Origin: Hysterangium stoloniferum
Taxonomy: Eukaryota; Basidiomycota; Agaricomycetes; Hysterangiales; Hysterangiaceae
Direction of reading: 5' to 3'
DNA length: 64,000 bases
Assembly (NCBI GenBank): GCA_015178975.1
Contig: WHVD01000185.1
Coordinates: 88,380 to 152,379 of the forward strand
Made by a program: the position numbers and the translations under genes
Shown here: positions 1 through 10,330 of the stretch, in pieces
Layout: each line of letters starts with the position of its first letter
Numbering within the stretch: the stretch's first letter is position 1
The notes under the pieces: generated by a model
The model's input: only the letters and a program-made list of their open reading frames with translations
Database searches by the model: none
Told to the model about the DNA's origin: nothing

Positions 1-499
1 ATCCCATCCATGAGATTAGTAGGGATATGCATCATCAGGACTGCCATTCCGGGGATCTCCAACTCTTGCATCGTTGGACACGCCTTTGAGACCCGTTGTC
101 CACATTAGCAATAAATGGGAGCGGTGTAGAACCTTGACTGTTTGTCTCTTTGGAGACTCGGCATTTCTAAAAAAGACAGAGTACAGCATTTTGCATCTGA
201 ATGGCTGCAGTTTGCGAACATCAAGTTTCAATCTATTGGAGGAAGAAATAGGGACATCTGGCGGCATTTGGAGGCGTTGACGGTCCTTCGTATTCTTATA
301 TAGGGACTGAAAACTTGGCCGTGGATAAATGCCGATACACAATGGAGTTGGGGCTAGACGACAATATAGCAGTGATACGGAGGTGCAAGGGTTTGGGCTG
401 CGCATCATCGTCGAGACCCGGCATTTTCGTGCGGGCGTGTGGAGCATCCATATCTACATCAATTCCTTCAGCACCATAATCAGCGTGATCGGGCAATAG
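1..499. other. Unassigned left edge
   Basis: No gene is recognised. Minus-strand open frames cover much of this stretch but match no family I know and have no start or splice context I trust. The stretch borders repeats on the right and is probably the inner part of an old element. Confidence 0.3.
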
Positions 500-964
500 G
501 TGGAGGGTTGTGGCTTGCTGAAGACCACTCTTTAAGAATATAGTGATGAGAGGGGAAGGCAAAAATCTAAGAAGGGCTATTCTAAGTTGATATTCAAACT
601 GAATAACTGTAGTGTACATGGAAAGAGCTTTATACTACATTGAGATGGGTGATTGGGAAGCTGATCAGAGAAACAAAGTGTAAGATGGATCAAAGGGAAG
701 TGATGATGAGGTGGGGAGTGAGAGAAACTAATGTATGGTACTAAACAACAATATTAGGTGGCAATAAGGAGTATATGTGGAGATGGGAATGGAGGAGTGG
801 ATGGAACAGAGATGGAACAGAGATGGAACAGGATGCTGGTTCATTATAAACAAGTATTGGGAGTGCCACAAGGGGTAATGATGTGGGTGGAGGCTCCAAT
901 AATGAGACAAGGTTTCTTGGTGAAAAGCAAGGTGCGGGAGTCTGGAAATGATGGGATCCTAACA
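500..964 (+). repeat. Diverged repeat, copy 1 (LTR-like 3' end)
   Basis: This region shares scattered blocks in the same orientation with 3665-4117, such as GTTGTGGCTTGCTGA and CTAAGTTGATATT. Both copies end in GGGATCCTAACA, which looks like the CA end of an LTR. I could not place the 5' end of either copy or find a target-site duplication, so calling them the two LTRs of one old element is inference. Confidence 0.45.
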
Positions 965-982
965 GCTGTGGTGGGAACTCAG

Positions 983-1133
983 AGGTCCACCACCAAAACC
1001 TTGGAAAGAACTGTGATAGGAACCAGGAGGTCCACCACCAAAACCTTGGAAAGAACTGTGATAGGAACCAGGAGGTCCACCACCAAAACCTTGGAAAGAA
1101 CTGTGATAGGAACCAGGAAGTCCACCACCAAAC
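983..1133. repeat. 45-bp minisatellite, about 3.4 units
   Basis: Three full 45-bp units (983-1027, 1028-1072, 1073-1117) and a 16-bp partial unit are nearly identical. The period is a multiple of three, so the array is open in several frames. On the minus strand one frame gives a 15-residue Gly/Ser/Phe-rich repeat (core GFGGGPPGSYHSSFQ). This could be a fragment of a low-complexity protein gene, but no gene around it is supported. Confidence 0.8.
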
Positions 1134-1235
1134 TATGATGAGAGCTATGATGCAAACTCAGAGGTCCACCACTGGGATAACTACTGTGATGCAGGCTGTT
1201 GTGGATTGTGTGGATCAATGGAGGAGGTGGAGTGT

Positions 1236-3265
1236 TGTCAGGAACCGGAAAACCCACAGCCTCCAGGCTCCCAGACCCTGTCCTACATGCTCCCAACCCT
1301 CTATATTGTATAGTTACAACTGGAGTTCCCACCAGAGCCCACACGTCAACTTGTTTATGACTCTCTGTATGCACCCCACCCTGTCTGCCCCCAACTAGAT
1401 ACCTTCTGTTATGACCCGGAATCCATCAGACTCTGCCCATTCACAGTTGACATCTCTACATGCTCTTGGTCATCTCCTGAACTGGACTCTGACCAGACTC
1501 CTGGGACTTGCACATCACCCTATATGCACCAGTTGTCAGACTCCACTGGACTTGCACCTCAACCTGTGTATATCTAACACTGTGTCATATACACCAGTCC
1601 TTGGACTCCGCTGGACCTGGACATCAACCTGCTTATACCTGACACTCTGTATCTCATGGACCAGTCACTGGACTCTGAACGGACTCCTGGACCCCCTCTA
1701 ACAGAGCATAGAACCCTGCTCCTGTTATGGTCAAATGATCTGTTGTGTGTCTCATGTGCCAGTTGTCGGACTCCACCGGACTCCAAACTCCACCCTATAT
1801 ACACCCAACACTCCGTATCTCACAGACCAGTCACCAGACCCTGACTGGACTCCCCAGAACCCCTCTAACAGAGCCCTGTTCCCATTATGGTCTAATGACC
1901 TGTTATGTTTCAGACCCCACTCCTGTTCCATTCTGTCCCTAATACCTAGTTTGGTATTTAATTGTTTCATTTTATGTTTAATAGTTCTGCCTCTCATTAA
2001 TACCAGATTTGGTATTATTACATTTCACAGTCTATATAAGTCTGCTATATTCATGTACTTAGAATCCAGTTTCAATCTCGAATAAGTTTCCCTTGAACAA
2101 GTTATACCCCTGATCCAGTCTCTGCTCCAGTCTCTAGTCTGCTTGTCTGTCTGCATGCTCGATTCCCAGAACTCCCACAGGAACTCCAGAATCTACATCT
2201 TCCTGTATGCATTCTGTCAGCTTGAAATATGGACACCCGAATGAGTGTACAAGGGCACAGCCTATAAGCTGAAGCCAAGTCCATTCTCAGCAGTACTTCT
2301 GGTAATTATTCTGATACCACATTCCTTGTACTACTAATCCCTGGAAACTTGTTACGACCGGACAATCCCGCCGGACTCCGGGCACTAACCTGTACGCCCC
2401 CACGCACTACAAGCACCAATCGTCTGTTTATAGGATTTCCCGCCTGGACTCCGTTACGTCAAGACTCGTTACGTTCAACCTCATTACGACACATATCAGT
2501 CACCGGACTTCCCCCGGACTCCGTCTCTGTCTATGTCTGTCTTCGACCCACGCATCAGTCACCAGTCCCCACTTAGAATCCCGTCACCGCTCTAATCGAG
2601 CCCCGTTCCCGTTTTAGTCAAATGACCTGTCACAATTTAGGACTCCACTCCCGCTCCGTTTCCCGTTATGGGTTATGCTTTGTCATGATTCGGACTCCGC
2701 TCCGTTCCGTTCCGTTCCTAACACCAATTTGGTGTTTACTATTCCTGTTTTATGTTTTGTTAGTTTCGTTTTGTTATTACTGGATTCGGTATGTCATGCA
2801 TTCCACGGTCTATATAAACTGGCAGATGTTGTACATACAATCCAGTCAGAAAATTAGCTTAGATTCCCCCCAGTAATCTAATAATATTTTCTGCTCTAAA
2901 ACCTTACTTGATTCACATTGCTCGCACTAGTCGGAGCCCACGGGCTCTGGCGCATCTACCTCTCTCAACCAACTCGACTCACGACCCACGACCCCCAACC
3001 TACGACCCACGACCTCCGACTTACAACCTACGACCCACGAACCCCACCCGGACTCCCCAGGATCCCCGTCCATCCGTTTGAAATTGGACAACGCGATCTA
3101 GCGAGGGCACAGCCTATAAGCTGAAGCCAAGTCCTACCGGATATCCTGCGGGTTTCTCTGGAAACCCGGCCTGTGTGTGTATCCTAACAAAACTCCCCGG
3201 ACTTATTACCTGGGGACTCCATGGGACTTCCTCGGAACTTATCCCTTTGGTTCGTGAACTTAACA
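1236..3265 (+). mobile_element. Solo LTR, Ty3-like family, split by a younger LTR
   Basis: The sequence begins TGTCAGGAACC and ends CTTAACA, and is bounded by the 5-bp direct repeat AGTGT (1231-1235 and 3266-3270), a retroelement target-site duplication. A younger 840-bp LTR (2350-3189) sits inside it; without that insert the LTR is about 1.19 kb. It contains a TATA box (TCTATATAAG near 2032) and the conserved stem-loop at 2251-2282. Repeated ACTCC-rich stretches between about 1540 and 1900 suggest internal duplication. No internal coding region flanks it, so it is a solo LTR left by LTR-LTR recombination. Confidence 0.8.
2350..3189 (+). mobile_element. Solo LTR of the chromovirus family
   Basis: This 840-bp LTR starts TGTTACGACCGG and ends ATCCTAACA. 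It is flanked by a perfect 5-bp target-site duplication, AAACT (2345-2349 and 3190-3194). It is closely similar over its length to the minus-strand LTR at 57804-58640 of the chromovirus, so it belongs to that family. It carries a TATA box (CTATATAAAC near 2812) and the shared stem-loop at 3101-3134, about 60 bp from the 3' end. The open frames inside it are not genes. Confidence 0.92.
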
Positions 3266-3664
3266 AGTGTGTCCAAAAACACTACCACCAATACTCAGAG
3301 GTACTGGAAGAGGTCTAGGTGAGCTTGCAGGGGTCCACACATTTGATGTGTATTCCAGAAGTGACATTAATGGTGATCCTACAAATTGCCAATCAGTGGT
3401 ACATATACAGGGTAACTAATGTACTGTTAAGACCTAAGCAAGGGGTTAAGAAGGGGCTCTATGTTGGAGGGCCAATAATAGAGATTGTACTAGTTGGGAG
3501 GTCTGATTCTATCAAACAGGTGGAGATTTGCTTCAATTTATGTGTTGCACCCTTGTATGAAGTGTTAAGGTGCTCTGGTATTTCAAAACAGAGTGGATAG
3601 TATGATAAGAACTATAAACAACACTTAGCTCAGTTGACCAGAGGGCCAATATACTAAGAGTTGT

Positions 3665-4117
3665 AGGGCAAAGAGTTGTGGCTTGCTGACAATGTCTTTG
3701 AGGGCATTAGGAAGGGAGTAAGACAGCTGAAGACTGAATGGGGGTAATCTAAGTTGATATTAGAACTGAGGAGTAGTAGCATACATGGTAGGAATTTTAT
3801 ACAAACGTGTAACAGATGAGCAGAGGTCCAATCAAGGAAGCAAAAAGTAGTGACAGGTCAAAGGAAGCATGGGAAGGGGTGAGGATCAGACTAGAACTAA
3901 ATACAAAGTAACAAAAGTATTCTAGAGGGTATGAGGTGGCAAATAACATTCACACATAGAATGGGTGATGGGAGAGCATCAGGATGGAGACAGGACAGGA
4001 TGACAAAAAGGGAAAGACATGGTGAAACAGGTGTTGGGGCACCATGGGTGGTGACACCATGGTCAGGGGTACCAATAAAACAAGGTTGTGGGGGGCCAAA
4101 TGACTGGGATCCTAACA
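3665..4117 (+). repeat. Diverged repeat, copy 2 (LTR-like 3' end)
   Basis: This is the partner of 500-964, in the same orientation, with the same GGGATCCTAACA terminus. Identity is patchy. The 3271-3664 stretch before it holds a 93-codon open frame (3319-3600) that I do not recognise. Confidence 0.4.
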
Positions 4118-4249
4118 TTATCCCACTCTGTTGTTAATGTCTCATACTCTAGTCTTCAGCAACTTTGAGACTCTAATCATCTTCAACCTTAGACTCTGCC
4201 CTCCAGTTATCAGCTGAGTGTTAATTACTTATTTGAATGTACTTCTTGG

Positions 4250-4400
4250 TTGTTTCTGAAATACCAGAGCACTCAGATAGTTCATGTGAGGGCACAACAC
4301 ATAAGTTGAAGCCAAACTCCACTTGTCTTAGTGCCAGACCCCAGTTAAGTACATACAGACCTCCTGGTTTTCCACCTAATTCACCTTGCATTCCAATATC
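4250..4400 (+). repeat. LTR fragment with conserved stem-loop
   Basis: This short piece matches the LTR relics near 51.9 kb and 55.4 kb. All share the stem-loop (here 4288-4320, stem CAAC/GTTG) followed by a TCCACTTGTC block and a TACATA block. LTR ends and a target-site duplication were not found. Confidence 0.5.
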
Positions 4401-4528
4401 TCAACAAACATCCCAAAGGGGGTCTTGTCATCCAATACCATGGTTGAGGTACAGTTCTTCAACCAAACAGCATGCTTTAACACCTCTGACCATAAGAACT
4501 TCAGTAGTTCAGCTGCAACAGTCATAGC

Positions 4529-5195
4529 ACATATATGCTCCAGCAATGTATGTATGCTCAAAATGATCTTGGATCCAATGAGTGGCATTTTGTATCTATC
4601 AATGGCCTTTGGTGCATAAAATGCTACTGATTGAGGTTTATTTAGTTTAATAGACAATTTCGATGCTATTCTGCACAAGGTTGACATTGTACATCTAGCT
4701 ATGAAGAACATGGTTAATCTCAGTCAGACACAAGATGAGGAAGTGGGGGATGGAACAATATCTGTCATCATCCTTGGTATGCATCTGTCATATTTATAAC
4801 AGTAACCTCATTGAACTTGTAACAACAGTTGGGGATATCTTGGCTCAATCTCTTCCTCTCCCTGAGCAGCACATCCACCCTGTCATCATCATTGCTACCC
4901 TCAAAAAGCCTTGAATAAGAGTTTAGACATCCTGAAAAGTATTGCCATGCCCATAAATACCTCTTCCTACAAGGAAATGCTGTAACTCATCAAAGCATGC
5001 ACCAGCACTAAATTTGTCACCTGCTGGTCAGACATAATGTGCCAACCAGCTCTCGATATATACTGTCAGAAGGAAGATGCAAGGATCAAGATGGTCAACA
5101 TTAAGTGATATGCTTGTGTTAAAAAAGTTTCCGGTGGCGAAATTGAGCAGAGTCAAACTTTGGATGGCATCTTGGTCAATAAGGACATGAAAAGT
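4529..5195 (+). pseudogene. CCT3 (TCP-1 gamma) chaperonin gene fragment
   Basis: Conceptual translation gives recognisable CCT gamma-subunit blocks in order: LKMILDPM, then LSQTQDEEVGDGT, then a stretch matching the region after the ATP-binding loop, then YACVKKVSGGEIEQS and LDGILVNKDMK. The frame is broken by a frameshift near 4910 and by several in-frame stops. A 52-nt GT-AG intron (4777-4828) falls in the right phase between VIIL and GDILAQ, so this is a duplicated genomic fragment rather than a retrocopy. The 5' and 3' thirds of the gene are missing. The parent would be a subunit of the cytosolic TRiC/CCT folding complex; this copy is dead. Confidence 0.85.
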
Positions 5196-5199
5196 GTGT

Positions 5200-5612
5200 A
5201 GTGGTGAACATAAGGGTGTTAAATTACACAGGGATCATCTGGAAAGGCACTACTTAAACTTAGGCAGATAAAGAAAATAGTAAGTCACTAATAAGATTAA
5301 CACTGGAATCTAAGTAGAACCGGTGTTCAACATGGATGTAGATCCTCCCAATGATTCTGACTCCACACAGCCTGAGGAATTACCTTGTCAAAATGAACAA
5401 AATGGTGTTTTAAGGTAATGACATACATGTCAAAACCGTGTTGTTCTCTCACCGAACCCGCAGTCACCTCTCTCACTGTCTACACTGGCCATTTCATTTC
5501 CATGGGCCGTTAAAAATAGTGTCACACATAACCACCGGGTGCCACTTTAAGGAAGCAAATTTGGGGATAAGGTTGGGAAGGGCGTCCAAAATAAAGTTGA
5601 CTTTATGATTTC
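5200..5612. other. Unassigned stretch
   Basis: Between the CCT3 relic and the kinase relic I see no convincing gene, RNA or repeat. A few weak coding-like codons near 5330-5410 are too short to assign. Confidence 0.3.
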
Positions 5613-6440
5613 TTAGTGCCTGATGACAGGTGAAGTTGGGTTAATCAAATCAATCGACATAAAAGGTCGATTTCCCATTCGCTGTTTGAATGCTGGATGG
5701 GTTTCCGTCCCATTAACATAGCATGCGAGATTGAAGTCATTTAATACACCAAAAATTTCACTCTTTTCACATCGAAACATCAAATTCCCAAGACTGATGT
5801 CACGATGAAGGATTTTTGCCATTATGTATAACCAATGTTGGCCTAGATTCCACGTCAGGAAATGGATGGCCTACATTATAAAGCAATAGACTGGCATCTT
5901 AAGATTTCATGAAATATGTTATGTACCGGAAGATGGTTTGGGACCCAATTATGCTGTGAATCGGACGAGGCGATGTAGTGTGCGTGGTTAATATACAGGA
6001 TTCTGCTTCTTTTCTGACTTGGCCAGCTGACTGTGAGAACGGCGACAGAGGACGTAGAAGACACATCAACTCTGAAAATAGACGTAGCACGCCCGATTAA
6101 TGCATATTGGCGGAAGGTAATCGCTTGCAGGGTGACGGTCGGGCCATCTGGGAGTTGTAATTTTTGTCCAACAAGGAGTCTCGTGAAAGGGTGCCTAACA
6201 ATGCGGTCTCCTTTGAGAAGGGGATATAAATTATGGTGACTTCAGTTGCAAGGCCGTGCGCTCGGAGATCCAGCCCAGAGTATGCTATCAGCATTGCAGC
6301 AAATTTGTCCTGCTTGTGATAAAGTCGAGTTGCGATCCGGCGTTCAGGGCATGATCGTAATATAAAGTTGAATTTTAAAATCTGTGATAAACGAATTGAT
6401 GATTTGATTGGGTAGATTCCCATTCGACAGTGCAGGTTGA
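5613..6440 (-). pseudogene. FunK1-type protein kinase remnant
   Basis: The minus strand encodes LHRDISLGNLMFR, then VLNDFNLA and a RPFMSIDL-like block, which are the catalytic loop, metal-binding loop and activation segment of fungal FunK1 kinases. Upstream (higher coordinates), other frames give pieces resembling the family's N-terminal half, such as a GRATSIFRV-like beta strand. The pieces lie in different frames with stops between them, and no single splice model joins them. FunK1 genes are expanded in mushroom-forming basidiomycetes and often decay near repeats. Function of an intact copy would be protein phosphorylation; this one is probably inactive. Confidence 0.65.
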
Positions 6441-6449
6441 TGTATAGAT

Positions 6450-7019
6450 TATCACCCCTCATGATCATGGTAACACTGGTGCCAACAGTTGATTAATCCG
6501 TGACTTCCACCGTGACTCCTCAGTTGCCGGTGTGAGCTCTTTTTACTAATCCCTTAAAATGATCTGAAAGTGCGTCAAAGTTATCATTACATATCTAAAT
6601 CCCCACAATTCCCAGCGCAGGTAGCATGGATCACACCGACTTTTCAACAGACTTAGTGACAGCGTGTGAGTCTCATATCTTTCCTCTAGACAGTCCAGTA
6701 CTGTTGGAGGATTACCAATTATCACACATGATCATCTTCTTGTAGATCTTTCCACCAAATTTTCATATATTGCGGCAATAGTAGTAATGGTGTATGATTA
6801 TGGTAAAGCCAAAATTTTTACTGCAACCGAGCTATGAATTAATACATGATTCCTCTGTACTTTTAGTATTGACTATTAGCCACGAAGTGCGTAGACATTA
6901 TTTTGAGGCACGTTGTTTCTCACATATCACGTCTTACAGAAATCTATATGGCAACGACGGTGGTCCCTGGGAAAAGGTCTCTATCTTTTCGTGAGTTGTA
7001 TATTTCTGGAGCTACATCC
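6450..7019. other. Unassigned AT-rich stretch
   Basis: No gene, RNA or repeat could be supported here. Open frames are short and match nothing I recognise. Confidence 0.3.
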
Positions 7020-8145
7020 CATTATTATAACATTGACCATGGTTTAGGCCCGTTATCTAGGACTCCTCATAGCTATTTTCGACCTTTATGGTGACTCTGA
7101 CCACATTTTAATCATTGTCAACTCAAACAACTTTTGGCAGTGAGGCTTGGTGACCATGTGATTTAGTATGTTACCAACCTTTCCATACAGGTGTGTCAGG
7201 TTCCCGGGCCGGCTGCGTCATGCATCATTTAATATCTCATGCATTTGAATCTTGATAGTTGTAGGGATTATCAGACCAACTCTGCACAGTGATCATGGAG
7301 AGATTGTGTCGAACTATAGCTGTAGTCTATTCATTTGGTGGGACATATTCTCGTTAGTATACATTTATAAGAAAAGTATACCTGGCTTAGTCCTTTTACA
7401 TTGTAAAGTCTCAGTGCCGCCGTTCTGTCTGCAGAAGGTACGTTTAGGCTTTTCCCAAGAAGCATGACACCCATGTACTTTGGCATCCTACGCATCAAGT
7501 AATATTACTGTGCCGGGTGAGTTCAAGTTGCTACTATTGTTTCGATGTTCTTCACTAAGTCAGGATCCAAAAAGGTTTACGCAGTTTACGAGAAAAATAA
7601 AACGTTACTTGTGGTGCTAGCAGCCTCGTTAGCCCTAGGGACACTCGCGTCTCTACTCGTTATGAGCCTTGAAATACCCACCGGTCAGTGACAAAACAGA
7701 TCTAGTCTGGCCAGTCGCTTACACAAGACGTAGGGCTTTATTTGCCTGGGGAGGAATTCCCCAGATGCAGCTTGCCCCTGGGTCGCCTAGGTCCCCTTGT
7801 AACGGCACAGTGGTTTTGGTTAGGAATGCTGCCGCCCTTGATCAATACAACGATTCTGTGCTCTCTCATGATACTCAAGACCATTCAGAATTACCGATAT
7901 GGATATAGGTCTGAATTGTTGTCAGGGATGATACGTGATAGGTACGCACGTCGGTCCAATTGCTTCTCTTGGGTGTGCGAGCTGAGTTATACCGGTCATC
8001 TAGCATGGGCTACTTCGTTTGGTATGTTCGCCACTCTTCCACGACGCCGTCCTCCCCAGTCTCCATGCTTAAATTTGTGCAGCATTTTCGCTGCGCTATT
8101 TGTTAGCATAATCGTCCAATCGGTTGAGATCGCCATAATGTGAGT
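7020..8145 (+). pseudogene. DUF6533-like multi-pass membrane protein relic
   Basis: At about 7565-7660 a frame reads KVYAVYEKNKTLLVVLAA, typical of the start of a transmembrane helix in DUF6533-family proteins of Agaricomycetes. At 7820-7935 another hydrophobic block (WFWLGMLPPLINTTILC) is followed by a cytoplasmic-looking stretch ending LLSGMIRDR, again in family order. The pieces are in different frames; introns could account for some shifts but I could not build a full model. Family function is unknown. It may be a decayed gene or one I have failed to splice. Confidence 0.4.
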
Positions 8146-8924
8146 ATCAATCAATTTAACACGCTCAAGGCCAATAGGAGACTATGCATTTCAGATGGAC
8201 AAGTATCATATCGTGCACGATGGGGTCCCGCCTCCTAGTTAACATTATGCAATGGGCTGAAATTTCGAAGTCCTATCATGTCTCAATGGTTACGTCCATA
8301 ACTTTTAGCGGTATCGACAGACTATGAGCTCATCAAAGTGGTAGGCAAATCACCATTGTCATCCTGCCAATAGATGAGCCTGGCGGGTTCCACACTGAGA
8401 TAAGGCGGTAATCGTGTAATGCATTGCGAATCCTCGATTCGGAACGAATGCTACTCCATCTTTTTAGACCTTTATATTTATTGAATTGGGGCGGACTCGT
8501 TTTACATGTTGTGTTGAATACGTTGTATTAGGGGATTATATACTACATGTTATCTTTTTATATTGTCGGTCTTAATTCAAGTACTGGCTCCAGTTTAAGA
8601 GATGCCACCTTGGCTACTCTGCATCTCCCCTTCACCGTTCTCCACAGGATGGCAAACATCAATAACCCAATTCAAGGGGCAACAAATTCCCTTGTGTGTT
8701 ACAATAAACAATATCGTGTCAGTTACGAAACAAGTAAACCATATAGTTAACCACTGCAATCATTGTGAGCGGCAAAGTAAAGCGATTGGCGCATCGCCGT
8801 TAATGGCGACAACCAAAGAAAATATAACAATTTGATTGGGAAAGTACTCGGACGTTACTCCGTTCAGAAATCCAGTTCATCAAGAAAGCCGGGCACTATA
8901 TATATCTCGGTATGTGAATATTAG
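8146..8924. other. Unassigned stretch
   Basis: Two overlapping frames of 67-77 codons (8547-8835) are open but show no family motif. Nothing else is visible. Confidence 0.3.
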
Positions 8925-9430
8925 GTGTTTTTAAGGCTTACTTTTGACGCTATTCGTGGTTATAAACTGGTTCATATTGGAAAGGCCACTTTGATATGGT
9001 TGCCTCTTAACCTAGTCTCAGGAGGTATCAGGGTGAAACTGACCGCATTTCAAAGACCTGATATCGTCACTGCACAAACAGAAGTGCTTTTGCAGCAATT
9101 AACCAAATTGGATACCCAGAATACAAGAGGTCGCCTAATCAGAAACCGTGTACAGCAATTGGGACTATACAGACTAGAACATCAAGTATCTAATCAAGGT
9201 TCAGGTGAGGCTCATCAAATTGGTTCGGGTACCAAACATCCCCTAATCCTAGGCCTATGGTGCGGTAAGCACGAAGATAATCCTTCTGTATCGGTAAGTA
9301 TTATGATTGAAACCAGATAATGTTCACTACTTCCATGTATTAGATGTTTGTTGAGCGCCTCAAAGACCATGTACTTACTCGGTTGGAGGGTGAATATCGG
9401 ACTGGGGAAGAAACTGAGTTCTTTTAGGAA
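8925..9430 (+). CDS. Unrecognised ORF, possibly spliced
   Basis: A 131-codon open frame (8925-9320) contains a consensus donor GTAAGTATT at about 9295. A TAG acceptor at 9342 restores the same frame into a charged segment reading FVERLKDHVLTRLEGEYR. Further amino-acid-like sequence follows in a shifted frame to about 9560. I do not recognise the family. It may be a fragment of a hypothetical or transposon-borne gene; neighbours are all relics, which makes a living gene unlikely. Confidence 0.3.
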
Positions 9431-9641
9431 GATAGGAACAGACTTTATTTTGAGCATGGTGCATATACAAGCATGCTACAATGTGTGTCAATCACACCAC
9501 ATACAATGTGCGAAGAGAATAAGATTGCATTAATTGCGGCAAGTTTGAGTGAGGGGGTAATTGCGTGTGATGAGACGTAAGTGTGTTTATAGAAGAAGGA
9601 CCTTCATGTCCACGTCAAATTTCATTCAAGCGGGACATGAC

Positions 9642-10005
9642 TCAATTGTCCGCAGCCCAGGTTACAAACTCGGAGATGTCTGATGTTCCATCCCAAGACG
9701 ATGAGAAGAGCTTATAGTATAAGTAGAACGCTGAGGGAAGATTGGAGGTTTCAAACAAATTGATGATAGCTTCAAACAGTACTTCGCCTCTGTGTGGTCT
9801 TAAGCCCTGGGTATAATACCATACGCTTTTTAGTCTTGTTCTCTCCATTGTCGCACATTCTCAGAGGTTGGACACAGATCCACGCCAGTGACAATTCCGA
9901 GTCTTTTTGTCGGAGTTCCACTGAAACTCGTATCTTCCAGATATGGTAGTTATTTAGTCCTGTGAAGATAGGACAAATTGATGTAGTCGTAGTAGCGGTA
10001 GACAT
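9642..10005 (-). pseudogene. Ty1/copia gag fragment
   Basis: The frame starting at 10005 reads MSTATTTTSICPIFTGLNNY then HIWKIRV, the N-terminal signature of copia-type Gag (UBN2/DUF4219-like). Downstream, in another frame, LFSSSWDGTSDISEFVT matches the next block of the same family. A frameshift separates them and nothing of pol follows. About 160 bp upstream, LTR-like sequence ends TAACA on this strand (10165-10170 on the plus strand), followed by a putative primer-binding site. So this is the 5' end of a broken copia element in minus orientation. Confidence 0.7.
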
Positions 10006-10152
10006 CTCTCGGGATGCATAAAGATGTCAGCTCAGGTAATGGGAAAGGCCGGAGCGTTCAGCGCAGTGCAAAGGGTTGTCGACGGTAGACAACAGAGAGG
10101 GGTCGTTCAGCACAAGTAAAGTTGCTTTAGATTGAAGGGCAGTTTAGTTTGG

Positions 10153-10330
10153 GGACCCATAATCTGTTAGAATCTATAATAGGGTAGTAAATGCCCGAAG
10201 CTCAAGGGGCTGTAAAAACGATTTTGTTCACCTATAATGGGGTAATAAGTGCCTGAAGTCATCAATTAACTGGTAGTAGAAGAAAGTACAACTCACCTCA
10301 ATCACTGCCTAAGGAGCTGTAAAAACGACT
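10153..10330 (-). repeat. Copia leader and LTR end with internal duplication
   Basis: Read on the minus strand, an LTR end (CTAACA) is followed by GATTATGGGTCCCC, comparable to the sequence after the 5' LTR of the small element at 52098-53728. On the plus strand two imperfect direct copies of CTATAATRGGGTARTAARTGC (10183 and 10233 regions) and of GGRGCTGTAAAAACGA are visible. The far end of the LTR was not found. Confidence 0.45.

Noticed and set aside
758..1374. Repeat-rich frames of 126 and 131 codons on both strands
   Set aside because: They are open mainly because of the 45-bp tandem repeat and read in frames that do not give the sensible Gly-rich unit; no gene structure supports them.
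2349..2876. Frames inside the solo LTR, also seen in the copies at 54 kb and 58 kb
   Set aside because: The same short frames recur in each LTR copy because the LTR sequence recurs; they cross the TATA box and have no protein family match.
1407..3265. LTR start at TGTTATGACCCGG (1407)
   Set aside because: The five bases before it (CCTTC) do not match those after 3265 (AGTGT). The start at 1236 gives a perfect duplication.
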